Under the pieces are notes generated by a model that saw nothing but the letters and a program-made list of their open reading frames with translations, did no database searches and was not told the DNA's origin. The position numbers were made by a program, and so were the translations under genes. A stretch of DNA of 64,000 nucleotides from an uncultured Flavobacteriaceae bacterium (GTDB lineage Bacteria > Bacteroidota > Bacteroidia > Flavobacteriales > Flavobacteriaceae). Positions 45,783 through 54,790 of this stretch are shown one piece after another. Numbering within the stretch: position 1 is the stretch's first letter; every line of letters starts with the position of its first letter. The stretch is taken from the NCBI GenBank assembly GCA_947501845.1, contig CANMXP010000019.1, forward strand, positions 1-64,000, written 5' to 3'.

Positions 45783-48700
45783 TTGGTTACCTCACGTCAT
45801 ATTCATTTTTTCGTAGTAAAAACAATATTGAAAAAGCTAAAAAATAATCACAATACAGGCAAAATAAAAAAACAACTATATTTAATACTATCAGCCCTCT
45901 TTATGTTGGCAGTTACTATAGCTTATGGTCAGCGCAACGTTGGGGACACCTTTAATACTTTTATGAACGGTGGGCACCAAACAGTGGCCAAATTTAAAGT
46001 GACATCGGTAAACCCAAAAACTGTTACACTTGTTGAATATATTGGTGATAACGGGGTGGTACAGAGAGATGTAAACATCCCCCAAACGGTAGTCGGCTAT
46101 ACGATAACCGCTATTGGTCGACGAGCTTTTTTCCACAAGGAAATCACTAGTGTCACCATACCCAACACCGTGATTAGTATAGGGGATTATGCTTTTGCAG
46201 TTAACCGATTGACGACTATAATCATACCTAGCAATGTAGTTAATATTGGAGATTGGGCTTTTTGGTATAATCAGTGGCTAACTTCAGTGGTAGCACTGCC
46301 CGCTGTTCCCCCACTACTCAATACACGATCTCATCCCTTTGCAGGTCAACGTATTAACATGAACCTTATAATTCCCAGGGGCAAGAGACAAGCTTATTTA
46401 GATAACGGCTGGACGGGCTTTAACCACATGGGACAAGCTCATGGGGTTGGGGATACCTTATCTCACGATGATATAGAGTACGAAGTCACAGCTATAAACC
46501 CAGATAGGATGCTAAAGATAACAAACTATACTGGTCAGGGAGGTGATTTGACCATTCAACCAACGATCAATTACCTCAATACTAATTATCTAGTAGGAAC
46601 GGTGATCCGTATTGGGGAGGGTGCGTTTATAAGCAGCCAATTAACCCATGTAAACATACCCAGAAATGTTATCAGTATTGGCAATTGGGCCTTTAGACAT
46701 AACAGTTTATCCAGTGTGACCATACCAGAGACTACCTCCAGTATTGGGAAATGGGCTTTTGCCAACAACAATCTCACAGAGGTGACCATACCGGGCAAAG
46801 TAGCCTATATTGGCAATAATGCTTTTCAACATAACAACTTGAATAAAATTGCTGTAAAGGCGGCCACCCCCCCGATTATTAAAAAAAATACATTTAAAAA
46901 CCGTCACCTAATAGATCTGGTCGTTCCAGCGGGCAAGATACAAGATTATTTGGCTAAGGGCTGGACGGGCTTCAAATCTATTAGCGAGATAGACGTTGGG
47001 GGCACCTTTAATACTTTTATGAACGGTGGGCACCAAACAGTGGCCAAATTTAAAGTAACATCGGTAAACCCAAAAACTGTTACAGTTGTTGAATATATTG
47101 GTGATAGTCATAACGGGGTGTTGCAGAAAGATGTAAACATCCCCCAAACGGTAGTCGGCTATACAATAACCGCTATTGGCGGAGAAGCTTTTAAGGAGAA
47201 GGGATTAACCCATGTGACCATACCCAACACCGTGACCAGTATTGGGGATCGTGCTTTTTGGAACAACCAATTGACCAGCGTCACCATACCCAATAGTGTG
47301 ACCAGTATTGGCCTTGCTACTTTTGCCGAGAATCAATTGACCAGTGTGGATATACCCGATAGCGTGACCAGTATTGGCCTTCAGGCTTTTGCAATAAACC
47401 AATTGAACCATGTTACCATACCCAATGGTGTGACCAGTATTGGCCTTCAGGCTTTTGCCAACAACAACCTGACTCAGGTGACCATACCCAATAGTGTGAC
47501 CAGTATAGAGGAACATGCTTTTGTCAACAATCAATTGATTACAACAGTAACCGCACAGGGGGGGGCTACCATACCCAACATTGATGCTGATGCCTTTGTA
47601 AATGTATCCCGTAACCACATAGATTTGGTCGTGCCCAAGGGCAAGAGACAGGATTATGTAAATAACGGCTGGACAGGTTTTAAGTCTATCACAGAAGAAG
47701 TAGAAGATGGGGACTTTTTTACAGTTGATAATTTAAGGTACCAGGTTGTTTCTGTGGCTTCGCATAAAGTAAACGTAACTGGAAGAGCCAATGGCTCAAC
47801 AGATACAAATATAACCATACCCCGTGTGGTTCGTGTGACTGCAAAAGACTTTAAGGTTACAGGAACCAGTGGAGGTGCTTTCCAAAACAACAACTTGACC
47901 AGTGTAACCTTTGAAAGCCCAAGCAATATCACCAGAATTGCCAATGATACTTTTGAGGACAACCAATTGGAGAGCGTAACCATACCCAATAGTGTGGAAA
48001 GTATAGGTAATTGGGCTTTTGCCGTCAACCAACTTACCAACATACGTGCACTGGGCAATATACCCCCAACCTTTGATAACAATACTTTTCAAAACCGTAA
48101 CCAAATAGATGTGGTGGTGCCCAAGGGCAAGAGGCAGGATTATTTAGATAACGGTTGGACGGGCTTTAAGTCTATCACAGAAGGGGTTTTACTTTCAATA
48201 GAAGGTGCACCATCAGAAATAACAAATCTTACCCCCTTTGATATCACCTTTCAATTTGCTACAGATGTAACAGGCTTTACGGTAGATGATATTAGTTTAA
48301 CCAATGCTACGCTTAGTGATTTTACAGGTAATGGCTCTACATATACGGTTAAAGTAACACCAACAATTTGCAATGCTGCGATACAGATCACCGTTCCTGA
48401 AAATGTAGCAGAGTATGCGCCCAATTTTCCCAATTTGGCAGCAAGCAAAACGGTAACGGTCAACGTTACTCCAGAAACACCAACACTAAGTTCAAACAGT
48501 CCTATATGCTCTGGTGAGACAGCCATATTCACCATTACGGGTAATCCAGGTGATATGGTAACCTATAGCGGAGCCTCAAACGGAACGGCAACTATAGAAG
48601 CAGACGGAACTGTAGAAGTAACGGTAAACGCAGCAAGTACAGATGTGACCTTAAACTTAACAGAAGTCACCAATGGAAACTGTAGTGTTTCATTAACACA

Positions 48701-50702
48701 AACGGCTACGGTAACCGTTCAGGATGCTACTTTAACAGCCATTGCCCAGAATGCTATTACCTTAGAGCTGGATGCCAATGGGCAGGCTACTATTACAGAC
48801 CAACAAATAGATAATGGTTCTTACAACAGCTGTAGCAACCATGCTATTTCCCTGAGTTTAAACAGAACAGATTTTAGCTGTAACGATATAAATGCGCCTG
48901 TACCTGTAACCCTAACTGTTACCAGTGGCAACAGTCTTCCTGCCAACGCAGCAACAGCGGTAACGGTAGTAGACAGAATAGCGCCTACCGTTATTACAAA
49001 AAACCATACAATACAATTAGATGCTGGTGGACAAGCCATCATCACCACCAATGCTATAGACAATGGCAGTTTTGATAATTGTGAGATAGAACAGATGACC
49101 TTGTCACAAGAGGTTTTCAACAACACGGGAACTTTTACAGTGACCTTAACGGTTACCGATAAGAGCGGAAATGAGCATTCGGCAACGGCTCAGGTAACCG
49201 TGGAGCCTTTGCTTTCCCAAACAGGCGATGAGTTTACCGAATCTAACCTGAAATATAAGATCATGTCTGTAAATCCATATACCGTAGCAGTAACTGGCAT
49301 GAATGGCACCAATATATCTGGTCAGGGAGGTGATTTGGATATTCCCCAAACGGTCAATTACCAAGGTGCAGATTATACAGTGACCGTTATTGGTCATGAA
49401 GCTTTCAAGAACAAGGGATTAGACCAAGTGACCATTCCCAACACAGTGACTAATATAATTGGAGATTCTTTTTCCCATAATAATCTTATTAGTTTGGTCA
49501 TTCCTGGTAGTGTGACCAGTATTGGGGCTCATGCTTTTAGGGACAACAATTTAACCGAGGTGACCATCCTGGATGGGGTCACTAATATTGGGAATTATGT
49601 TTTCACTAATAACCCCATTACAACAGTAACAGCAGAGGGTGTTGTTACCGTACCCACTGTTACAGATAAGACCTTTTCAAACCGTAACCAAATAGATGTA
49701 GTGATACCCAAGGGCAAGAGACAGGATTATGACACCGCTGGTTGGACGGGCTTTAAATCTATTGGGGACGTTGAAATTTTTACTCAAAACGATATTCACT
49801 ACAGGATTACTTCTAAAAACCCTAATACGGTAACGGTAACAGACTATAACGCACTACAGGAAGCGCAAGACGTGGTGATACCCCAAACGGTGAATTACCA
49901 AGGTGTAGATTATACCGTGAACAGTATAGGTAACAATGCTTTTCGGAATAACCAATTAACAAGTGTGACCATACCTAACAGTGTGACCAGCATTAGAGAT
50001 AATGCCTTTTTTAATAGCCAATTAACCAGTGTAGAGATACCAGACAGTGTCACCAGTATTGGCAATTCTGCTTTTAGGAGCAATCAATTGACCGATATTA
50101 CCATTCCCGATAACCTCACCAGCATAAGCAACTTTGCATTTAGGGGTAATCAATTGAGCAGTTTAAGCTTAGGATCTGGTGTTAACACTATTGGCTACGG
50201 TGCCTTCAGGTTTAACAATCTTACCGAGGTGACCATACCTGATCAGGTTGCCAGTATAGGAGGAGAAGCCTTTGCAAACAATCCAATTACAAAAGTAACC
50301 GCACAGGGTGCTACTACCGTACCTACCATTGTGACCAATAATACCTTTTCAAACCGAAACACTATAGATGTGTTCGTTCCCACAGACAAGAGGCAGGAAT
50401 ATTTGAATAACGGCTGGACGGGTTTTAAATCAATACAGGAAGAAGTAAGCTTGTCTATAGATGACAACAATGCTTTGAAAAATTTTAAAATCTATCCCAA
50501 TCCAGCGCGTGATAACATTAATATCCAATTGAATAATGACCAAGAATTAAAACAAGTTAACATATACAATGTATCTGGTAGGCGTTTATATACGGGTAGT
50601 ACGTTTCACATAGATACCAGTCGTTTATCCAGTGGTCTGTACCTATTGGAAGTCACCACTAAAACAGGGGCTAGAGCCGTTAAGCGGGTTATTGTAGAAT
50701 GA
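45783..50702 (+). CDS. giant BspA-type leucine-rich-repeat protein with T9SS domain
   Basis: Exported protein of up to 1639 residues. A hydrophobic signal (LYLILSALFMLAVTIAYGQ, about 32-50) sits late, so the true start may be TTG at 45828. Six modules of BspA-type repeats (IPNSVTSIGxxAFxxNQLTSVT) begin near residues 53, 222, 405, 640, 1143 and 1330; each ends in a VPKGKRQDYLDNGWTGFKSI-like cap. Between modules 4 and 5 lie about 340 residues of Ig-like domains. The C-terminus (about 1565-1639; FKIYPNPARD, SSGLYLLEV) is a type IX secretion sorting domain, so it should reach the cell surface. BspA proteins bind host or matrix proteins or polysaccharides. It stands alone with no operon partner. 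GC content seems higher than in its flanks. Confidence 0.9.
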   Translation: MVTSRHIHFFVVKTILKKLKNNHNTGKIKKQLYLILSALFMLAVTIAYGQRNVGDTFNTFMNGGHQTVAKFKVTSVNPKTVTLVEYIGDNGVVQRDVNIPQTVVGYTITAIGRRAFFHKEITSVTIPNTVISIGDYAFAVNRLTTIIIPSNVVNIGDWAFWYNQWLTSVVALPAVPPLLNTRSHPFAGQRINMNLIIPRGKRQAYLDNGWTGFNHMGQAHGVGDTLSHDDIEYEVTAINPDRMLKITNYTGQGGDLTIQPTINYLNTNYLVGTVIRIGEGAFISSQLTHVNIPRNVISIGNWAFRHNSLSSVTIPETTSSIGKWAFANNNLTEVTIPGKVAYIGNNAFQHNNLNKIAVKAATPPIIKKNTFKNRHLIDLVVPAGKIQDYLAKGWTGFKSISEIDVGGTFNTFMNGGHQTVAKFKVTSVNPKTVTVVEYIGDSHNGVLQKDVNIPQTVVGYTITAIGGEAFKEKGLTHVTIPNTVTSIGDRAFWNNQLTSVTIPNSVTSIGLATFAENQLTSVDIPDSVTSIGLQAFAINQLNHVTIPNGVTSIGLQAFANNNLTQVTIPNSVTSIEEHAFVNNQLITTVTAQGGATIPNIDADAFVNVSRNHIDLVVPKGKRQDYVNNGWTGFKSITEEVEDGDFFTVDNLRYQVVSVASHKVNVTGRANGSTDTNITIPRVVRVTAKDFKVTGTSGGAFQNNNLTSVTFESPSNITRIANDTFEDNQLESVTIPNSVESIGNWAFAVNQLTNIRALGNIPPTFDNNTFQNRNQIDVVVPKGKRQDYLDNGWTGFKSITEGVLLSIEGAPSEITNLTPFDITFQFATDVTGFTVDDISLTNATLSDFTGNGSTYTVKVTPTICNAAIQITVPENVAEYAPNFPNLAASKTVTVNVTPETPTLSSNSPICSGETAIFTITGNPGDMVTYSGASNGTATIEADGTVEVTVNAASTDVTLNLTEVTNGNCSVSLTQTATVTVQDATLTAIAQNAITLELDANGQATITDQQIDNGSYNSCSNHAISLSLNRTDFSCNDINAPVPVTLTVTSGNSLPANAATAVTVVDRIAPTVITKNHTIQLDAGGQAIITTNAIDNGSFDNCEIEQMTLSQEVFNNTGTFTVTLTVTDKSGNEHSATAQVTVEPLLSQTGDEFTESNLKYKIMSVNPYTVAVTGMNGTNISGQGGDLDIPQTVNYQGADYTVTVIGHEAFKNKGLDQVTIPNTVTNIIGDSFSHNNLISLVIPGSVTSIGAHAFRDNNLTEVTILDGVTNIGNYVFTNNPITTVTAEGVVTVPTVTDKTFSNRNQIDVVIPKGKRQDYDTAGWTGFKSIGDVEIFTQNDIHYRITSKNPNTVTVTDYNALQEAQDVVIPQTVNYQGVDYTVNSIGNNAFRNNQLTSVTIPNSVTSIRDNAFFNSQLTSVEIPDSVTSIGNSAFRSNQLTDITIPDNLTSISNFAFRGNQLSSLSLGSGVNTIGYGAFRFNNLTEVTIPDQVASIGGEAFANNPITKVTAQGATTVPTIVTNNTFSNRNTIDVFVPTDKRQEYLNNGWTGFKSIQEEVSLSIDDNNALKNFKIYPNPARDNINIQLNNDQELKQVNIYNVSGRRLYTGSTFHIDTSRLSSGLYLLEVTTKTGARAVKRVIVE
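45939..47190 (+). repeat. near-identical internal duplication in the LRR gene
   Basis: About 190 bases at 45939-46130 recur at 46995-47190 with few substitutions and a six-base insertion in the second copy. The copies open LRR modules 1 and 3. Shorter copies of the repeat units recur through the gene to 50440. Confidence 0.85.
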
Positions 50703-50883
50703 GCCCTATATAGCGTATACTGTGAATTTTAAAACACCCTCCTCAGTAAGAGCTACGCTCTGTAACTTCAATCAAAGACATGCTTTGATTTTGTTAATCT
50801 CAAGGGAGGATTTTACTTAGTTGTCCCCTTGAGGGGACTTTAGGGGTGTTATTAATGTGGGGTCTATGTATAAAATTAGCTGC

Positions 50884-50910
50884 CTGTCATTTCGAACGAA
50901 GAGAGAAATC
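50884..50910 (+). repeat. dispersed TGTCATTTCGA-type repeat
   Basis: The stretch CTGTCATTTCGAACGAAGAG followed by AGAAATC resembles the TGTCATTTCGAGCGAAGTCGAGAAATC element that is scattered between genes in many flavobacterial genomes. Only one copy lies in this window. Confidence 0.5.
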
Positions 50911-51034
50911 CCATCATAAATCATAAAATTATAAAATTATAAGATTCCTCAATATGTTCAGAATTGACAATCAACATACATCAAGTTTACAGAAACTAAA
51001 GTAACTACAACCTCTCATTAGATAATAAACCATA

Positions 51035-51290
51035 GGTCTAGGGGTATGCCTGTATACCCTCTGGACTATTTCAGAATAAGGCATAGCCCTCTTTTTAATA
51101 GGGCTATGGCTATTGTTTTAATGGTCTCTAACCGTTAAATAACTGGGGCTACCCCTTAATAGAATAGGTCTGAGGGGTATGTAAGTACACCCTTAGACCA
51201 TTTTATAACTGGTCATTGGGGGCTTTAGTAAGGGTCTTAGGGGTATGGCTGTATAGCCCTTGGGCTATTTCAGGACAAGGCACAGCCCCC
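51035..51290 (+). repeat. three-copy direct repeat
   Basis: Copies at 51035-51090 and 51233-51290 share GGTCTnAGGGGTATGnCTGTATA and a following CTATTTCAG..AAGGCA.AGCCC. A partial copy is at 51167-51200 (GGTCTGAGGGGTATGTAAGT). The spacing is about 132 and 66 bases. The elements carry self-complementary GGGGTAT/ATACCC parts and may form hairpins. Confidence 0.6.
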
Positions 51291-51489
51291 CTTTTTTATC
51301 AAGGCAAATGTAATTTGTGGATCTTGTAGGTAGTATTTGGAAGCTTTTAGAAGCCAATTAAGGATTGCAAAATACTAAACTCTTCTTATTCAGATTAACA
51401 GAAATTTTTGCCTAAGACACAACTTTCAGTCTTGACCCCCTTTTTATTTGGTGATTTTTGCTATTATTTGGCATTTAATAAAATTAAAA

Positions 51490-51518
51490 AGCCCGTAAAC
51501 ATAGTGTTTACGGGCTTA
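51490..51518. terminator. strong hairpin terminator
   Basis: AAGCCCGTAAAC (51490-51501) pairs perfectly with GTTTACGGGCTT (51507-51518) around a five-base loop. A long A run lies on its left, so it would act for leftward transcription, downstream of the hip operon. It is about 250 bases from the end of that operon. Confidence 0.6.
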
Positions 51519-51769
51519 TGGTAGAATTTAGTAAATTCTCAGCGGAGAAAGAGGAACTATCCAAAATTTTATTTTCCTAGGTTTTATAGGCTTTAAAAGA
51601 TGTCTAAAAATTTAGTGACTCCGAATTAGCCCCTTTTTAACAATTATTTAACGATTTTGAGAAAATCTAACCTGATTTATTAGTATTTATACTCTCTATA
51701 AGTTCAAAGCTGTAGTCTCAGTTGCTAATTCATGAAGAAAGCTATCCTTTACTAATTTAATAGAATATT

Positions 51770-52753
51770 TTATTTATTCATTTTTTTCAATCTAGTTTGA
51801 TATGCTTGTAAATAGTTGCGTTTTCCTTTATCACTTAAATAAGAAGCTTTAATCATTTCCTCTACCTTTTCTGATTTAGAAAGTAGTCTCTCGAAAACTT
51901 TGTTTTTTTGATTTTTGGTCAATCCAGCTTTATCGGCAAGTATGCTAAATTGAGCACCGACACTTCCTTTTGCAAGATTTTTGGGCAATAACTTATCGTC
52001 TAATGCAAAGTTAGAATCTTTAATATGCATTCTAGTATTTAATAAATCATAAGCAGGACTCAATCGAAAATCCCCTAAAGGTGTTTCGATTAGTGAGAAA
52101 TTTTTAAAATGAGCATCGCCATTTGAGAATAAGTAATTAAAAACAAGTAAAGAAAAGAGTTTTGGAGCCTCTAATTTATAGGTAGGTACATATGCTTTTA
52201 TTAACTCAAACATCTCTAGATAATTACCAAGGTATTTGTAATTCTCACCATGTGTTTGAGGCGTGCGACCTGCCAATGAAGCAAAATCTTCTTTTGCTAA
52301 TTTGTTACCATCTTGTTTTACGTCAAATCGTTTGGTAATATAGGCGGGTGCCCCATTCTTAAAGAAGATTAATGCGTTTTCAGCAGTTTCAATATCGAAT
52401 ACTTGCCTAGCGATTTGCATGGTAAGATGTTCATTTGCTGGCATTTCATTTAGGTTTTTGCCAACATTGGGTATCGGTTTCAGAATGTAAGAGCCACGTT
52501 CTCCTTCTTCAATAAGACGAAGTTTATTTTTGTCCAGTAGTATTGAAAACTTTTCCTGTACTCCAGAAATTGAAATTCGTTTTCGATTTTCATCAAATAA
52601 TTCATCAGTTGTCTCATTGCTTGAAGGGGATTCATATGGTAGTATATGGTATACTTTTCGTCCATTAAATAGTCTTCTTAAACAAGTTCTACTATATGTT
52701 TCGTGTCCGTTAGCCAATGTGCCGGGGCAATTTTTTATGATAGGTGAATTCAT
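51770..52753 (-). CDS. hipT: HipA-type kinase toxin, HipT-like
   Basis: The 327-residue Ser/Thr kinase of the HipA family lacks the N-terminal subdomain, which is encoded by the separate gene upstream. SISGVQEKFS (61-70) and GSYILKP (87-93) fit the ATP-loop region; NGDAHFKN (211-218) contains the catalytic Asp213, and SPAYDLLNT the metal-binding Asp236. HipA phosphorylates glutamyl-tRNA synthetase; HipT of E. coli O127 acts on tryptophanyl-tRNA synthetase. Which target applies here is unknown. The gene begins 5 bases after the short partner gene and is third in the hip operon. All catalytic residues appear intact. Confidence 0.88.
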   Translation of the reverse strand: MNSPIIKNCPGTLANGHETYSRTCLRRLFNGRKVYHILPYESPSSNETTDELFDENRKRISISGVQEKFSILLDKNKLRLIEEGERGSYILKPIPNVGKNLNEMPANEHLTMQIARQVFDIETAENALIFFKNGAPAYITKRFDVKQDGNKLAKEDFASLAGRTPQTHGENYKYLGNYLEMFELIKAYVPTYKLEAPKLFSLLVFNYLFSNGDAHFKNFSLIETPLGDFRLSPAYDLLNTRMHIKDSNFALDDKLLPKNLAKGSVGAQFSILADKAGLTKNQKNKVFERLLSKSEKVEEMIKASYLSDKGKRNYLQAYQTRLKKMNK

Positions 52754-52758
52754 ACCAG

Positions 52759-53079
52759 TTATATTTTTTTAACCGTAATAGCACCGATAGTATCGTAACG
52801 TGCCGTAATTAGGAGTAAACTAAAGTAGTCGTCTTTATCAATACGCATATATTTACATACCACTTGTTTATTTGTTCCTTCAGGTAACATATTATAGAAA
52901 AAAGGAAATAAATACTTGGATTTATATTCCTGATTGGTTTTTGGCAATGTTAAACTAATAGGAGGTTTACTACTATCTGACATCCAAAAATCATGATATT
53001 GATATATAAAACTACCATCATCTTTCTGGGTAAGCAAGCCGGCGTTTTCACCTTTATAGTATATTTCGGCCTGTCTCAT
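52759..53079 (-). CDS. hipS: HipS-like protein (HipA N-terminal subdomain)
   Basis: The 106-residue protein matches the N-terminal subdomain 1 of HipA (AEIYYKGENAGLLTQKDDGSFIYQYHDFW, then PISLTLPKTNQEYKSKYLFPFFYNMLPEG). In single-chain HipA this unit is fused to the kinase. In the HipBST system it is a separate protein, HipS, and acts as the antitoxin. The start codon overlaps the hipB stop by four bases (ATGA), so translation is coupled. The kinase gene follows after 5 bases. The C-terminus keeps the family's LLITARYDTIGAITV stretch, so it looks complete. Confidence 0.85.
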   Translation of the reverse strand: MRQAEIYYKGENAGLLTQKDDGSFIYQYHDFWMSDSSKPPISLTLPKTNQEYKSKYLFPFFYNMLPEGTNKQVVCKYMRIDKDDYFSLLLITARYDTIGAITVKKI

Positions 53080-53285
53080 GAATCAACTTTTTTAAGTTTC
53101 TTCACTTGTAAGCAGACTTCCATACCTAAAACATCGGCAATCTTTGTTAATGTCTCAAGGGTAGGGTTGTTTTGCCCTTTTTCAATTTTATAGAGCGTAT
53201 TAACACTTATTCCAGCCAGTTCAGCCAACTGGGTTTGGGTAACTCGAAGCCCTTTTCTTCGCTCTTTAATGCTGTTTCCTATCAT
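53076..53285 (-). CDS. hipB: HipB-type HTH antitoxin/repressor
   Basis: The 69-residue XRE-family protein has the helix-turn-helix RVTQTQLAELAGISVNTLYKIEKGQNNPTLETLTKIADVLGMEV. The start at 53285 (MIGNSIKERRKG) is chosen; an upstream in-frame ATG at 53345 would add 20 hydrophobic residues and overlap a repeated operator-like site. It heads the operon hipB-hipS-hipT and presumably represses it by binding the TATAATGTGATTT sites upstream. In HipBST systems HipB joins a ternary complex but is mainly the DNA-binding part. Confidence 0.88.
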   Translation of the reverse strand: MIGNSIKERRKGLRVTQTQLAELAGISVNTLYKIEKGQNNPTLETLTKIADVLGMEVCLQVKKLKKVDS

Positions 53286-53296
53286 TTTTATAATCG

Positions 53297-53430
53297 TATA
53301 ATGTGATTTTAATGTAAAAATAAATAAAATGATTGAATAATTCACCTTAATGCATCATATAATGTGATTTTTGTGTGATTTTTGTATTTTGTTTATATAA
53401 AAGCCTATAAATCACATTATAATGTGATTT
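53297..53430. promoter_or_regulatory. operator array of the hip operon
   Basis: TATAATGTGATTT occurs three times, at 53297-53309, 53358-53370 and 53418-53430, about 60 bases apart. The third copy is the right half of a perfect 22-base palindrome, 53409-53430 (AAATCACATTA then TAATGTGATTT). The array directly precedes the chosen hipB start and is the likely HipB autoregulation region. Copies one and two have poorer left halves. Confidence 0.7.
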
Positions 53431-53438
53431 AAAGATTT

Positions 53439-53669
53439 TCAATGAGTTTTACAATTAAATAAGTGAAAATTTATTTTTAAGTCTGTTTCTAATATTAATG
53501 TAGGAAGGCTAAATGATAATATTATATATCCAATATCCCCGCATTTAAACTCGTAAAATACTTCCATCAAAAGGCTATGGGATAAATCCAATGCACTATC
53601 CCTGGCATAGCTTAATTCTATGGCTTTCTTATTAAATTCTAAACTGTAAACTCTGTGTGCTCTTTTCAT
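53439..53669 (-). pseudogene. IS3-type transposase OrfA remnant
   Basis: The first 30 or so residues of a 76-residue reading frame (MKRAHRVYSLEFNKKAIELSYARDS) fit the start of IS3-family OrfA, where a YS.EFK..AVELS pattern begins the helix-turn-helix. The rest of the frame is unlike any transposase and is probably out of frame or foreign. No OrfB, DDE motif or terminal inverted repeats were seen. It is a scar of an insertion sequence next to the hip operon. Confidence 0.5.
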
Positions 53670-53881
53670 AATTCAAAGTTAATTCTTGTAACTCTAATTA
53701 TCGCAACATAATGTCCAGTCTAATATAGTAAGTCCAAAAGTCATTGTTCTTAAAACTAAATTCCAAAACCGACAAAAAGGAACTATTCCTAAGGCAAATT
53801 AGTAAAGATCATAGGATAATATTTCATTTTTGTGCTTTTTAATTAGTAAACACTTATTTTTAGGCTAATCAATTTGTTTCG

Positions 53882-54790
53882 ATGTTAAAATCTCTCATGA
53901 TAAATAAGTGTATTGTTATAATACTCACCATATTATTAAGTAGCCTTAGTTTTGGTCAGCACACACCCTTTTTTCAAAATTATTCCCTTGCCGAGTTCGG
54001 TGCAGGAAATAAGAACTGGGGTATATCGGTTGCAGAAAGTGGAGAAGTGTACGTAGCTAATGACAAGGGGTTATTAGAATTTGATGGTGTGAAATGGGAC
54101 TTTTATCAACTGCCTAATAAGACTATTATACGTTCTGTTTTAGCTCATAAGGATTCTATATTTACTGGGTCTTATGAAGAATTTGGATATTGGAAGAAGA
54201 ATTTAAAAGGAAACTTAATTTATACTTCTTTAAGTAATATTAAAGATACAAAGGAATCTACTGCGGAGGAATTTTGGCAAATTATACACCATAAAGAAGC
54301 TGTTTTATTTAGGTCATTTTCTAGTCTTTATATTTTTAAGAATGGAAAGATTAAAAGAATAATTCCAGAATCAAATGTTTTGTCTTGCGATATAATAAAC
54401 GATGAAATCTATTTATCCACTGTAAGGCATGGAATATTTGTGTTAAAGGAAGAAGTTTTATTTCCTAAAATAGATAACTCAGTGTTAATTGATGCTAGAG
54501 TTGTTTCGATTACAGAATATCTAGATAAGTTATTTATCGCCACCGCTTTGAAAGGGTGTTTTATTTATGATGTGTCAAATAAAATACTAACGCCTTGGAG
54601 GGCTGATATCAATTCGGTTTTAAAAGCCCAACAACTTAATAGTTTTAAAATGCTACCAACTGGAGACATGATTTTTGGTACTATTAAGAATGGAGTTTAC
54701 ATTACAGATAATGATGGCGCAGAAAAGTATCATATCAACAAGGAGAATGGATTATTGAATAATACAGTTTTAAGTCTTGAATCGGCTAAA
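53882..54790 (+). pseudogene. truncated propeller-type sensor/regulator (5' fragment)
   Basis: About 300 residues encode a signal peptide (ending near SFGQ, residue 26) and propeller repeats of the type found in Bacteroidetes sensor proteins (NWGISVAESGEVYVANDKGLLEFDGVKWDFYQLP, MLPTGDMIFGTIKNGVYITD). The sequence runs well up to ENGLLNNTVLSLE and then ends after nine foreign codons, at the point where traG-like sequence begins. The rest of the propeller, Y_Y_Y, transmembrane and regulator domains are missing, and no downstream part is found in the window. It was evidently cut by insertion or deletion. Confidence 0.8.

Larger units (their letters stand above)
50703..51769. other. repeat-rich intergenic region
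   Basis: About 1.07 kb with no coding gene seen. It contains a flavobacterial-type dispersed repeat, three copies of a GGTCTnAGGGGTAT-type element, and a strong hairpin, annotated separately. It ends near GTGACTCCGAATTAG (51615-51629), almost the same as 45168-45182. Confidence 0.6.

Noticed and set aside
47190-47530. Regular short repeats that could be taken for a CRISPR array
   Set aside because: The repeats are in-frame coding LRR units of about 69 bases with degenerate copies; there are no unique spacers and no cas genes.
46586-48104. Several open frames of 70-142 codons on the minus strand inside the LRR gene
   Set aside because: They repeat with the same period as the LRR units and are antisense shadows of the repeat sequence; the plus frame carries the known domains.
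53286-53345. Upstream ATG at 53345 as the hipB start
   Set aside because: It would add a hydrophobic stretch unlike HipB proteins and place an operator-like repeat inside the gene.
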